From: Piscicola geometra
Taxonomy: Eukaryota; Annelida; Clitellata; Hirudinida; Piscicolidae
Direction: 5' to 3'
NCBI GenBank assembly: GCA_943735955.1
Contig: OX030958.1
Coordinates: 4,499,818 to 4,563,817 of the forward strand
DNA: 64,000 nucleotides
Below the pieces are notes generated by a model, which was not told the DNA's origin, did not search any database, and saw nothing but the letters and a program-made list of their open reading frames with translations. The translations under genes were made by a program, and so were the position numbers. Numbering within the stretch: the first letter of the stretch is position 1; the number at the start of each line of letters is the position of its first letter. Below, one piece after another: positions 12,100 through 23,637 of the stretch.

Positions 12100-12893
12100 C
12101 TAGATAGGTACATATCTTGAACTTGTTAAATTAACAATGTTAATAAAATCGTTGCAGATTATTTTCTAGTAGATAATATTTAAGAATGACAAAATTGATA
12201 TATATATATTGTATTAAATTCACAATTTTCAATTTCATAAAATGTACAGAACCAAATTCAATTCCGATATTTCCACAAGTGCTCATCTTAAAAAGAAAAC
12301 TAAAAGTTAAACTTGAGAAAATATATTTAAACTTTACAGAATGTTTTTACAACTTTTAAGAATATATTTTTATTGAAATTATTTTTAAAATACTTTCAAG
12401 ATAGCTATTTGAAACAAAATATACTTCAAGGATGGAATGGATGAAGATCAAAGATATAATGGAGGTTAATATTTGAGTGTACTATTTAGAAGTGGAGTTG
12501 AAATAGCAATATTTGACATAATAACGTAGAAATTCACAACTGATTAGTTTATTGATATCAGTGAACGAATTAGGTTCGACATTTTTAAATATATAAAACT
12601 AAAATCAAAATTTGAAATTGATATTTAAACTTTTAATTTTATAACTTAAAAAAAAATTGAAACTCAATTTTTAACAGATTTATTTACAACAGCACTAACA
12701 TTCAGAGTGAGCAGAGAACATTAAAGACAAACAAGACAAACAACGACGCAGCGACGACACTGCAGTCCACCAACCACCAGTTCAGCAAAGCAAACAACAA
12801 GAAGGCAACAGCCCTCATGAGACTCTTGTGACGCAGGCAGAGGCGGTAGATGAAGAGGTGGTTGAGGTTGGGCAGTGCTTCGTGCTCGTCCAG
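12100..12893. other. AT-rich spacer between DERA and NAA20
   Basis: No ORF with recognisable content. The right end (about 12680-12893) is probably NAA20 3'UTR; a TTTATT on + at about 12680 would be an AATAAA on -. Confidence 0.45.
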
Positions 12894-14265
12894 TCATAAC
12901 TCTTCAGGTCGCACTGGTCGGTGGAATGGAATCATCGACTTCTTCTCTGAGTCCATTGAGAGTGCTTTGCGCATGTCTGTATAGGTGGCGAAAGAGGAGT
13001 GAGAATACAACACAATACCGAGTGTTATTAAAGACTTTAAGCAGTACATGTTTAATAGCACAGGATTAAATGGCACAATGGTGGTGGTGCATGTGGAGTG
13101 CATGGTAGCACCAAGACAACTCGAGGGCGTGGTGTTGTTCAGCACTGCATTATGTGGGGAGGTTGTATCAGGGACGGTGCCTCAAAACCACTCCCCTTCT
13201 TGCCTCCCAAAAGTTGTCAAACATATCAACAAAATGTTAACTAAATATTAATGCATATATTAGATACTTTCATTTGCATATGTTTTAAAACAATAATTGT
13301 TATTGAGGCATTGAGTACTCGAGTACCATGGGCGTTTTCATCTTCAGTGCCTGAGTAGTAGTCCAGCACGTCCCTGAAGACCACATAACCTGCCGAAGTT
13401 GCTCAAGCGCCAGTCGAAAAAATAAAATCGAAAATTATGTTGAAAAAACAAATATGACTGTTGCAATGAAATATCACTAAAGATAAATGAAAAACAAAAG
13501 CCTACCTAGTTTCTTGTACATTTGGATGGCAGTTAAGTTTGAGACTCGGACAAAAAGGTCCACAAACCAACACTTTTTGCTGGGAATTCAATATTTATTA
13601 TAATCATTTTGATATGGTTGAATTATGCTTCCCTTATATTATTTTCTATAAGAGTACTACTACAGTTACCATTACTACTTGATGGAGCAGACCTTTCCGA
13701 AACTTGTTCCAGGTTGTGCATCAGTTTGCCAGCCACACCGAGCCTGCGAAACTCTGGAGCCACTGACAAGGCAGTCACATGACCATGCCAGTTCTCTCCT
13801 GCACCCTCTGCCTTGCCCATAACTGAAACAGTTTTTTTAATTAGTTATTTTAAATAACATTCATTATAATTTCAAAAACATGCTCAACTTTTTTAAATTA
13901 AAATTATGGTTTTTAGAGAATAGGCAACTAACTATAAGCCATCATGGTGCCGTCAGGAGATAAGGCGGTGTTGAAATATTCTGAAGTGTGCACATAGTAC
14001 TGCATGTAGAAAGCCAAGCCATACTGTACAAAAATGCCGTAATTTTATATTTGTTTAAAAAAACTTAAAGTCTTATTTAAAATTTAAATTTTAATTTTAA
14101 ATCTTTAACTCACAGTTTCGGTCAATGGATCTAAATTTCTGGAAAAATCATTTTAAAAATAATAAATCAAGAAAATATATTAAAAAACTGAAATAAACGT
14201 AAAAATACTTACACATTATTGTATTTGAAAAGATCTGCACAGACGAAAGATCGGACAGACGTCAT
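12894..14265 (-). CDS. NAA20: N-alpha-acetyltransferase 20, NatB catalytic subunit
   Basis: GNAT-fold enzyme that, with NAA25, acetylates protein N-termini starting Met-Asp/Glu/Asn at the ribosome. Exons in transcript order: 14213-14265, 14114-14138 (25 bp), 13933-14023, 13693-13822, 13506-13579, 13327-13389, 12894-12976. Phases all agree and give 172 residues (human 178). Seen: start MTSVRSFVCADLFKYNN, NLDPLTET, acetyl-CoA loop ALSVAPEFRRLGVAGKLM, FVDLFVRVSN, MYKKLGY and C-terminus DMRKALSMDSEKKSMIP..PVRPEEL. No lesion seen. It lies beside DERA in the same orientation but without functional linkage. Confidence 0.95.
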
Positions 14266-14810
14266 TATTGACAACGATAATATAATTAAAGTAGAGAAGA
14301 AACCAAACCAAAGGTCCGAAACAAATGAAAGTTGTTGTGATACATAATAAAAATAACTTATTTTTTTGAATTACATGAAAAAATTATTTGTAAAAATCAC
14401 TCATAAATATTTAGTATAGTTCAATGCATCTTTGAAATCCAAAAGACTTCAAATAACAAACTCATAGATTGACTTCCTGTCAAACTTGTTTCTTATGCCC
14501 GTCTATTCTTTATCCTTTAAACTATTTTTTCAAGGTGTTAAAAGTTTATATTTTTAAATATTCATTGAGTTAATTTTTTTAAATAAAAAATATCAAACAA
14601 TAATTCAAACGTGAGAATTTTAGAAAGATTGCATCAACTCGTGGTCCATCGAACAAGCCTTAGCAGCCAGCCAGCCCAGCAATCCATCCTCAAGTTTGGA
14701 TCCTCTTCACGTGTGTTCTGAACATACATAGTTTTTTGTTCAAGTTGGTGACTTTTGAGACGTAGGCTTAGAACTCAATTTCTTATTGTAGCCTGTTACT
14801 TTCTCTCGAG
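14266..14810. other. AT-rich spacer upstream of NAA20
   Basis: No gene supportable. It would hold the NAA20 promoter (on -); no core element is distinguishable from the AT background. Confidence 0.4.
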
Positions 14811-14988
14811 TTGATACGCATAGAGTACAAATATGATCTATAAAACTTTAGTTCTTGATACAAAACCTCTATTTGAAATGATTTCATGGAAAAAGAATAG
14901 AAATGCTCTGTTAAATATGAAGAAATCCAATACGCACTGGTTAATCTCTCCCATGCATAGATATCTGAGAATGTTGTCAAAACTCGTT
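14811..14988. repeat. Direct repeat, left copy (about 165 bp)
   Basis: Nearly identical, same orientation, to 18396-18572. Both copies run from ATACGCATAGAGTAC through CCCATGCATAGATATCTGAG and continue weakly into AAAACTC. The pair brackets the two MULE copies. Confidence 0.85.
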
Positions 14989-15559
14989 AAATTTACGTGA
15001 TTTTCATTAGGTACAGTGAAAGTAAGGGGTTTCTATCTTTATAAGAGCAAATCTGCAACAGCTTGCATCAACTCCGTGGTCCAACGAAAAAGTATAAAAT
15101 AAACGAAAAAGTAGAAAATTTAAAAAAAAAGTATTAAATAATTTACTGTGTCTCCTAAAACATACAAACGCCACCAAGTTAGTTTTTAATAATTACATAA
15201 ATGTTTATTGAAATAATATAATAATTAGAAAAAAATATTATAAAATAGTTATAAATGTCCGATTGGTCTATTTTGTATATATTTTTTTAATATCTCTAAA
15301 AAATAAAGTCCGTTTTTTCTATTTTGAGGGGGGAATCGGTCAAGGAAGGAATCAACTGCAATTCATTTGTATTTTCTGATTAAAATTGTAAGACATCTTT
15401 ATTTTTTGATAATTTTTATATCAAATATTTATATTTATATTTTTGAAATGTAACTACAGATTTTCAATTTATTTTCTCCAAATTATTAGCTTTCAAACAA
15501 TAAAACAACATTTACAAGCAAGAATAAATCTGATTAATTATAATTTTAATCAGAATAGT
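14989..15559. other. AT-rich sequence, probably eroded transposon
   Basis: Lies between the left direct repeat and the recognisable part of the degraded MULE. No ORF or structure that I can support. Confidence 0.4.
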
Positions 15560-16290
15560 CATTTATGATACACAAAAAGAAATAACCCATTCATCAATTT
15601 TTCAAATGATAAAAGAAGAAATTCCAGAATTTGAAAAGGCAGTGAATATTATTTTTATAACCGACAATGAAATAAGTATTTGCAATGCATTCAAAAATAA
15701 CTCTCGAAAATTCCCTCATTCCTCTGCACAAACCACGTGATGCAAGATATGAAAATAAGCTAAAGACAATGTGCAGATGCTGTTACAACAGAAATCTTAC
15801 CAGGAATATCTAGAAAAACTAATTGATAATTCATTGACGTGGGATAAAGAATTTAAAAACTATTTTATGAATACTATTCATAAAAATGTTAATAACTTAA
15901 GCTATTGGGAGTTAATTAAAAATAATATTAAAACATGTACAACAAAGGCATCGGAATCATTCAATAGAGTCCTTAAAGAGTTAAACGATTGGAAAGAGTG
16001 TCCTGCAAACTGTATAGTTGATATAGACTATTAAGACATTGAAAGAGGCTACGAAGGATGAATGGAGATATAGAGATGACTGAGAAAACAGGGAGAATAG
16101 CCAAACTTAATGTCTTGAGAAGTGATGAAACGAGAATAGCTCAATAAAATTCACGAGAAATCTTGTCTTGTGACTGCAAAACATCCTGCTATCAATTACT
16201 AGCAAAAAACACAACATAAAATTTGAGCACGTTACTAAAACATAATAGAAAAATTTAGAAAAGACATGAGCCCGAAGCAAACCAAGTTAC
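15560..16290 (+). pseudogene. Degraded MULE-type transposase copy
   Basis: On +, fragments match the better copy on - at 16368-18267: the run NSLTWDKEFKNYF and the segment NASESFNRVLKELNDW (here KASESFNRVLKELNDW), with a SWIM remnant CDCKTSCYQL near 16170-16200. Frameshifts and stops interrupt it, and the segment around 15750 is shortened. It lies in inverted orientation to the other copy. Where both exist it shows a Lys codon at the site of an internal stop in the other copy. Confidence 0.8.
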
Positions 16291-16367
16291 TTGCTTTTAA
16301 TTCTTAGGTTGAAAATTATATAAAAAAACATCTTAATACCTAATAGGCTTATGAAAATAAAATTTAT

Positions 16368-18267
16368 TTAACAAAAATCACATTTAAAATTCTCACCTAT
16401 AGATACATTTTTATTATAACAAATATCGTGAAACCACTTTGTACAGTGGTTGCACCCTATCCATTTCCACTCGCTACTTCTTTTACTTAAATCACCCTTT
16501 TTACATAAAAAACATATATTATCTAAGTCTATTATCCTTGGTTTTTTTCGGCTACATGTCTTGTCTACGTTTTTACGATTTCTTTTCCGTAACGTGGTCA
16601 AGTTCAATGGAGTGTTTTTTTTAGAAACCTCCATACCTAGACTCATTTTAACTGCTAGTAAATGATAGCAGTTTGTTTTACAGCCGCAGGAACAAGTTTC
16701 TCGTGGATGTAATTTAACTACTCTTGTTTCATTAGTTCCTTGGAAATTAAAAACTCCAAGTTTGGCTATGTAAATAATTCCATCATCTTGTATAATTTGT
16801 AAGGCCCTTTCTGTTTGGCTGAGTTTACTTGTGTCTGTCTGAACGTTTACGTCCAGGGATTTTGAGCAGCAGGGTTGCATCAAGTCCTGTAAAAATAATA
16901 ATTATATTATATTTGTGATGGGTTTAAATAAAGCATTACCTTTTCTAAAACATCAGCCGTTTCCAAGGTAACAGGCAATGCAAATTTCTCAGCTCCCTTT
17001 AAATTTGTCTCAGCTTCCTTTAATTGAAGTTAAAAAATTATTTTAATAATAAAATAAAATAATAACAAATTAATAACAAATTAAATAAGATAAAATAATG
17101 TATAACCTCTGGAACGGACCCATTTTTGATCCTTAGCACAATGTCAGGCATTGTGCTAAGGCCAGATCCTATGATGAAGGACCCTCTTCCTTCGTAGCCT
17201 CTTTCAATTTCCTTAAGATAAAACTCTGTTAGTCTATATAAACTTAATACTATACAGTTTGCAGGACACTCTTTCCAATCGTTTAACTCTTTAAGGACTC
17301 TATTGAACGATTCCGATGCATTTGTTGTACATGTTTTAATATTATATTTAATTAACTCCCAATAGCCTAAGTTATTAACATTTTTATGGATAGTATTCAT
17401 AAAATAGTTTTTAAATTCTTTATCCCACGTCAATGAATTATCAATTAGTTTTTCTAGATATTCCTGGTAAGATTTCTGTTGTAACAGCATCTGCACACTC
17501 TCTTTATAGAATTCAAGCTCTTGCGTAGATCTTGCTCCATGGGACCTAAGCCATCTTTTCATATCTTGCATCACGTGGTTTGTGCAGAGGAATGATGGAG
17601 TTTTCGGAAAGTTATTTTTAAATGCATTGCGAATACTTATTTCATTGTCGGTTATAAAAATAATATTCACCGCTTATTCAAATTCTGGAATTTCTTCTTT
17701 TATCATCTCAAAAAAAAATGAATGGGTTTTTTGTAGTCTTCTTTCATGAATCATGAATGCCAAGGGTAAAGAGGGTGATGAAATAAAATCGTTTAATCTA
17801 AACATTAGCACAGATACATAAAAATCTCCTAAATTAAAAGTAGTGTCATATGACACTATTTGAGTTATTTTATTATTAAATGATGTACTTAGTTGGTTAT
17901 TAAACATTTTAATCATTTTTTTATCTATAAGCTTTATAATTAGCTCTGGGTAGGTACTTATTCCATTAATAAAATTTAAATCATAGGCCAATTCATGTAA
18001 ATTGCTGAAAGCGTCTCTTGATAGACGCGTCTTTGCCCTTTTTATTTTCAAGACGTTCCGAACTTGGTCAGGATTACGAGGCACGCTTGATTCAGTGTCA
18101 TCTATGTTTGATTCTAATACTTTATTTCGATATATTTCTTGTGGTTTTCCAGCACTTGCCTCTATTTGCCTCAAAACATGTGGTTGAGTTCTAACAAAGG
18201 GTCTGCTGGAAGCTTTATTGTTACCATGAGGAAAATCTTTGGCAATGGTATGATCCCCTTCATACAT
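16368..18267 (-). pseudogene. MULE-type transposase with SWIM and PHD zinc fingers
   Basis: DDE transposase of the Mutator-like superfamily; it would excise and insert the element in the nucleus. On - the order is: N-terminal segment 18267-17674, with YDTTF as the likely first catalytic Asp; catalytic continuation 17670-17038 (FITDNEISIRNAF, second Asp region; CTNHVMQDMKRWL; NASESFNRVLKELN, likely Glu region); then 16883-16368 with a SWIM finger (CGCKTNCYHL) and a C-terminal PHD-like C4HC3 finger (CFLCKKG...CNHCTKWFHDIC...CDFC). A TAA interrupts the frame near 17671-17673 where the other copy has AAG, so this copy appears inactive. A short AT-rich gap (about 16890-17037) may be an intron. Confidence 0.75.
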
Positions 18268-18395
18268 AATTAAAACGCATTTGTTTTTATCACTTCTTGT
18301 AATTGTGATTTTTTAAAATTGGTTTGAAGTTTTTGTCTTGATGTCGATGCAAACCTACAAGTATTTAAAAGTCTATGAATATTTTAAGACGCTGA

Positions 18396-18572
18396 ATACG
18401 CATAGAGTACATATATGATCTATAAAACTTTAGTTCTTGATACAAAACCTCTATTCGAAATGATTTCATGGAAAAAGAATAGAAATGCTCTGCTAAATAT
18501 GAAGAAATCCAATACGCACTGGTTGATCTCTCCCATGCATAGATATCTGAGAATTTTGGTAAAACTCCTAGA
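18396..18572. repeat. Direct repeat, right copy (about 165 bp)
   Basis: Partner of 14811-14988. It abuts and slightly overlaps the start of the Merlin-1 left TIR at 18554. Confidence 0.85.
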
Positions 18573-18629
18573 GAAGTCGATTTATATTATTCATGTTCAT
18601 TTAAATCCTCCCATTTTTTTGATTGACAC
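18554..18629 (+). repeat. Merlin-1 left TIR
   Basis: Reverse-complement partner of 20542-20617. It contains the stop codon and last codons of the 18601-19140 ORF. Confidence 0.85.
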
Positions 18630-19140
18630 TTATTAACAATTCGGAACCTGGCGCAATGACCCCCACGTTACCTTGCGCCTGAGCCATCACGGCATCCCGT
18701 AGCTCCGGGTCGTTGGCGGCGGTATCCCATACACCAGGCGAGATTACGAATGTGATCATGCTTAATCCCGAGTTACATTTTTTGTAGTTCGACGCCAGAT
18801 AGCCCCTGGATATGGCAGCTAAGCCCGTGGGTACTGCCCCACAAAATTTGTCGGGCAGCGTTGCGGAGTTCCGCTTTATTGTAGCCGTATTAGTATACGG
18901 CGCAGGCAGGGAACTGGGAATATCCCTAGGTGTTGTGCCATCCACCACGCTTTTCAGCGCATCAGCCAACCAGGTTAGTAGCTTATTGGGCACATCAGAA
19001 GGCGACATCGCCTGGTTCCCCTCATATCTGCTAAGGTAGCGGACAGCAGCCGCACCATTCCCGGCTGCGCTAAATGAGGCCCATGACCTCACATCCGACG
19101 CCAGAATCTCAAGACTTCCGATTAACTCAGTCAACGGCAT
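18601..19140 (-). CDS. Unrecognised 179-residue ORF inside Merlin-1
   Basis: I do not recognise the family. The ORF runs from MPLTELIGSLEILASDVRSW to a stop inside the left TIR. Composition is globular: Ala/Leu/Val-rich helical-looking N-terminal half, two Cys, a Pro-rich middle (SSLPAPY), then GVWDTAANDPELRDAVMAQA. No signal peptide or membrane segment. It is clearly more GC-rich than the AT-rich element around it and has no internal stop. It lies downstream of the transposase on the same strand. It could be a passenger gene, a captured host exon, or an old integrated viral structural gene; the sequence alone does not decide. Confidence 0.6.
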   Translation of the reverse strand: MPLTELIGSLEILASDVRSWASFSAAGNGAAAVRYLSRYEGNQAMSPSDVPNKLLTWLADALKSVVDGTTPRDIPSSLPAPYTNTATIKRNSATLPDKFCGAVPTGLAAISRGYLASNYKKCNSGLSMITFVISPGVWDTAANDPELRDAVMAQAQGNVGVIAPGSELLISVNQKNGRI

Positions 19141-19470
19141 GGCTCTGTATACAGATAAACTTTATTCAATTTTATACTTTTGCTGAGTTTCATGTAAAAT
19201 TCTTACATAATCCCACTTTATGAGACCACTTTACAAAGCTATTGAACCGTTTTGAAACCAGGTGTTTCTCATCAATTTGAGCATATGGCACATCTGAGAA
19301 TTTAGATACAAGTTATAAAATTCAAATTATAAACTTATTTCTATCAAATGGCATTAAACGATAAAAAAATTGAACATTCAATGAAAAAGAGCTGAATTAA
19401 ATTTCATTTATATATGTATAAAACTATTTTTTCCTGTAGTAGATTGTAGACTTCAATACTTCAAGTCACC

Positions 19471-20480
19471 TTAAATTGCATATACTTTTCTCCCAGAATC
19501 AGGACTTATGAACCATGTTTTATATTCCCGCTTAGTAAGGTTCTCTATACCATTGGTGTGATCCCCATTCGGTGCCACGAAACACCTGGAGTGGTTCACT
19601 GTGGCGTGGGATAAACCAGTTGTTGCAGTTATATTGGTGTAAGCCCTCCACTCATCGCTCCATATGGTTGTTCCTGTGTACAAATGTATGAACTATTTAA
19701 AATATTGATACAAATTGATATATATCTATATAATGTTTTAACAATTTACGTAAGTAAAAATTTTTGATAAAATTAAGACAAATATCTACTTAGCAGTACA
19801 TGCTCCTGTATTATAGGCAAAAGAGTGGCAGCGTCTCTTCTGGTCACCTCTACCATGAAAGCCTTTTTGGTTTGGCTGTTAATTCCCCCGAAAACCCACC
19901 AGGCAGCAACAGGTCTTGCACTCTGATTTCTTGTTCTTTTGGCTGATGAGACTTGACTCTCATCGATCTGCACAATATAACCAGGCCCCCCAAAACGAAC
20001 TGGGTGATCTCTGATCCAGTTCGTACAAAGCTCTCTGGTCATATTGTAATATTTGTTACCAGTCAATTGAAGCAAATCCAACGCCCAATAAGAGAGTATC
20101 TGAATGGTATTAAAAAAGCATCAATTAATGTTCAAATATTTTATAATTAAATCAATTCATAATAAAACAAAAACATACTAAAATGCCTTTATCCAAAGGA
20201 AGTTTAGAGTTCTCAAAAAAACTGCCCTTTCTTATCGACAGGGTTTTTCGACACCTCGAGACGGAACACCGCCAAACAAAGCCATCAGATAGGTTTATTC
20301 GTTTGGAAAAAACAATTTCTGCTCCGCAAAGGCAAACCTTCGACTTAGCAGACCATGGTTTTTGGCCAAAATTATCGCATTTTCAATTAAATTGAGAAAA
20401 GCCATTAATTGAACGGAAGATAATCCGTTAACACTAGGAAATAAATCTGAAATTGTGTGGAACGAATTGTAAAACAATAA
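19471..20480 (-). pseudogene. Merlin-1 transposase, three exons, damaged
   Basis: ISXO2-like DDE transposase. Exon A (20179 to about 20480) holds the N-terminal helical region and a zinc-ribbon remnant before TLSIRKGSFFENSKLPLDKG, with a frameshift near 20300. Exon B (19790-20099) holds GGPGYIVQIDES (first catalytic Asp) and WWVFGGI. Exon C (19471-19673) holds TTIWSDEWRAY (second Asp) and HTNGIENL (catalytic Glu). Introns have GTATGT and GTAGAT donors and CAG acceptors. After the Glu motif the sequence diverges from the other Merlin copies, so the usual C-terminus is missing. Confidence 0.75.
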
Positions 20481-20541
20481 GGAGATAGATTCAAAAACAC
20501 TAAATACAAACCTTGAAAGTTTTTGTTTTACTTTTAACACA

Positions 20542-20617
20542 TGTCAATCAAAAAAGTGGGAGGAGTTAAATGAACATGAATAATAAAGATCGGCTTCTCT
20601 AAGATTTTTACCCAAAA
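20542..20617 (-). repeat. Merlin-1 right TIR
   Basis: Reverse complement of 18554-18629, sharing GAGAAG(T/C)CGAT, TTATTCATGTTCATTTAA and TTTTTTGATTGACA. Confidence 0.85.
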
Positions 20618-20699
20618 CTTTAATACTAAAACAAATTAAACTTATTTATGATAAGAAATTTTTTTTAAAGTTTTGTTAATACTAAAATAAATTAAACTT

Positions 20700-21961
20700 A
20701 TACTAAAATAATAAATGTTAAACCACATAATATTCTCTAATTAATTCTAATGTATTTTGGAAAGCTGAACCCCTATTAGTACCTCTTCATACAAATTCAG
20801 ATAAATAAGATGTATTCGATGTCCCCCTCTTTTTCATGAGTTTATCTTGGGCTCATCGCCAAAAGTTTTCTACTCCATTGGTGTGCACACCACCAGGCGC
20901 CACAAAACATCTGGAGTGGTTCACAGTGGAGTGGGCCAACCCCGTCTCTTGGGTTATTCTTGAGTATGCCTTCCACTCGTCACTCCAGATCGTTGTTCCT
21001 TTTGACATAAATATAAACTGTAAAAAAGTTGTTTATAAATTAATATACATTGATAATAATTTAATAGTAAAAATATATATTGAAATAATACCTGGCAGTA
21101 CATATTCTGTTATAATTGGTAGAAGAGTGGCAGCATCCCTCTTCTCCACCTTACTATGAAGGCCTCTTTGGTCTCTTTATCAATGCCCCCAAACACCCAT
21201 CTTAGCTTTACTGGCCTCGCATGGTTATTCCTCGTTCGCTTGGAGGCCGAGATCACACTTTCATCAATCTGGACAACATGCCCAGGACCTCCCATACGCA
21301 CAGGGGATCTCTCACCCAGTACATACAAAGATCTCTGAACATGTTCAACCAGTTTGAAAGAGTGTGAGTCCCCCTCCAGCTTTAACATCATACTCAGTGT
21401 CTCCTGACTAATGTCATTTAATGACCAGTAAAACAAAATCTGAATAAAAAAGAATTCAATAAATCACCTGGAACATGCTTTTATATGACACCAACTATGC
21501 ATAATTTACATTTTATTAATATATAAAAATACTTACTAAAATTCATTTAGACAAGGAGAGTCTCGACTTCTCAATGAAACTACCTTTTCTGATAGATAAA
21601 TTGTGACGAAACCTTTGAATGGTGCATCGCCACACAAAGCCGTCTGACAAACTTGTCTTTCGGGAGAAATCCATTTGTGCTCTGCACAAACAAGTTTTTG
21701 TTCGGCTTAGAAACCCATGTTCTTTTGCCCATGTGATGGCTTTTTCTACATCATCTAATAAAATTGTTAACTCGACTGAATGAATACCGTGTACAACAGG
21801 AAAAGCCTTTATTGTTCAGAATGTATAAAATTTGGTAGCAGACTTAAAAAAGATATGTAACCAAAAACACAGTATACAAATAAAACTGGGTCATTTTAAA
21901 GTAGAAGGAGCCTAATAGTTGAGAATAAATTAAGGGATTACAAAGCAGTTTTACCCAAAAC
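20700..21961 (-). pseudogene. Second Merlin-type transposon copy, degenerate
   Basis: On - it has the zinc-ribbon exon (about 21540-21800), the first-Asp exon (about 21110-21440: GGPGHVVQIDESVISASKRT, RWVFGGIDKETKEAFIV, then a frameshift) and a degenerate third exon (about 20840-21010). A GTTTTGGGTAAAA end, as in Merlin-1, is visible in reverse complement at about 21948-21960. The left end is not resolved. Confidence 0.65.
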
Positions 21962-22175
21962 AAGATATGAATTATCATTATTATTTAAATTAGGAAAAAA
22001 AAAAAAAAATTTCATTGACATGGTCTGTGGCAGTAATTATCCAGTTGTAAAAATGTATTTTTTGTTGAGATTTGTTCTTCGTGACACCTGTTACTATTAC
22101 TAAAATATTTTCTAGTAAGGAGAAAAGAAACATTTTTTGTTTTTATTAATACTAAGTACAAATAAATTAATAATA

Positions 22176-22183
22176 AAATAAAC
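22176..22183. repeat. Target site duplication, left (AAATAAAC)
   Basis: Exact 8-bp match to 23975-23982, directly outside both TIRs. Eight to nine bp is typical of Merlin insertion. Confidence 0.75.
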
Positions 22184-22299
22184 GCATCTGTTTTACATTT
22201 CCGCCGCAAACAAACAATAATATCGGCTACTCAATTCCTATTGGTTGGAATAAAATATACATAAAATTTATTTGCATAATTTTGAAAATAAACGGACTT
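22184..22299 (+). repeat. Merlin-3 left TIR
   Basis: Reverse complement of 23861-23974. It includes CTCAATTCCTATTGGTTGGA, matched by TCCAACCAATAGGAATTGAA on the other side. Confidence 0.85.
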
Positions 22300-22415
22300 G
22301 AAAAAGTATAATTTTTGTAATATGGATCTTGAAAATTAAAAAGTATCATTTAAAAAAATTTATTTGCATAATATTGAAAATAAACGGACTTGAAAAAGTA
22401 TAATTTTATAAAAAA
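22266..22415 (+). repeat. Tandem duplication of inner TIR segment
   Basis: The segment from AATTTATTTGCATAAT to GACTTGAAAAAGTATAATTTT occurs twice, about 92 bp apart. It is followed by a short TTATATAAC palindromic run (22419-22450). Confidence 0.7.
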
Positions 22416-22789
22416 TGTTATATAACATGTTATATAACAATGTTATATAGCACAATATACTTTTGAAAATTAAATTTTTATTTAAATATATAAATAAAAT
22501 TTAAAAGTAAAAGAACACTTGTATCTTTATTATGTATAAACAATAATTATTTATTTAACTTAAAATCAAACTCACAAAACAATCTATAATATTAATAAAA
22601 AAGTCATTGTATCATATTTGATTAACTTAATATATAGGATCAAACTTACAAACAGTCCTAAAATACTAATAAAAAAGTAATTGTTTATAATTAAATAACC
22701 TTATATGCATGATCAAATTCATAAACAGTCTAAAAATAGTAATAAAAGTAATTATTATTATAAATAATTATTATAAATATTCAATTAAC

Positions 22790-23637
22790 TTAATATTTAA
22801 GATCAAACTCACTTATGTCTTTCAAAATAGTAATAAAAAGATCATTATTCTTATTTTTCTGCTTCCACATAAACTCTGCTAGATAGCTGTCCAGCAAACT
22901 TCTAGCAGTTCCTGCTTCTTTCTTATTCCTTCTTTTCAGCTTGTTCCACAAACTCTCGATAGTCTGTGTGTGGGCTCCAGTAGTAGGGTCAACAAAGTTA
23001 GTGGAATGATTTACAGTCATGTGCCTATAACCCATTCCATCAATCTCTTCTATTCTGCTATATGAAGCCCACATGTCTGAGAGAATGATTGAGCCGGAGC
23101 AATGCAGGCCTTGATGGCACCCAGCAGAGTGTCTGCAGTCCGATCCGGCACTGCATAGAGAAACACTTCTTTAGTCTCTCTGCATATCCCTCCAAAGACC
23201 CATTGCTGAGGAAGGATTCTGCCTTTGTGGTGCTTGCGACGAGAGATGAGGGTCTCGTCAATCTCGACGTGTAGACCTGGTCCTCCTATTATTGTTGGAG
23301 TCTTCACCATCCTCCAGATGCAGACTTCGCGGATGAAGTTCTTCCAGTCCACAGACGTCTTGCGACTAATGCCTATCTCATTAAGGCAAAACTTTATGGT
23401 ACTTTGGTTGGTTGCCCAACTATAAAAAAGTAATATAATTTTCCTAAATTCCAAGTTGGAGTTCTCCAACCAAGTACCTTTGCGGAGGGAAATTTTTTTC
23501 CTGCACTGAGCTTTACTGCAGCTCCACCTTTCTTGTGTTAGATTAATTTGATGATTATTTTTGCATACTACTCCGTGTCTCTCCAAAAACCTTATGGCCG
23601 TCTTTTTGTCAAAATTTGAAATAGTTTGGATATTCAT
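22790..23637 (-). pseudogene. Merlin-3 transposase, one frameshift
   Basis: On - from 23637: N-terminal region with a C...C zinc site (VCKNNHQ...WSCSKAQC), SLRKGTWLENSNLEFRKIIL, GGPGLHVEIDETLISRRKHH (first Asp), QQWVFGGICRETKEVFL. Then, after one frameshift near 23060-23090, SDMWASYSRIEEIDG (second Asp), HMTVNHSTNFVDP and HTQTIESLWNKLKRRNKK (Glu). About 280 residues in all, without the introns of the other Merlin copies. It is closer to a complete Merlin transposase than any other copy here, but has at least one indel. Confidence 0.8.

Larger units (their letters stand above)
18554..20617 (-). mobile_element. Merlin-type (IS1016/ISXO2-like) DNA transposon with an extra ORF
   Basis: Terminal inverted repeats at 18554-18629 and 20542-20617 align over about 76 bp with few mismatches, starting TTTTGG(G)TAAAA and including TTATTCATGTTCATTTAA and TTTTTTGATTGACA. 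Between them on - lie a three-exon Merlin transposase (19471-20480) and an unrelated ORF (18601-19140), whose last codons and stop lie in the left TIR. I see no clear target duplication; the left flank is the 165-bp direct repeat. Confidence 0.8.
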
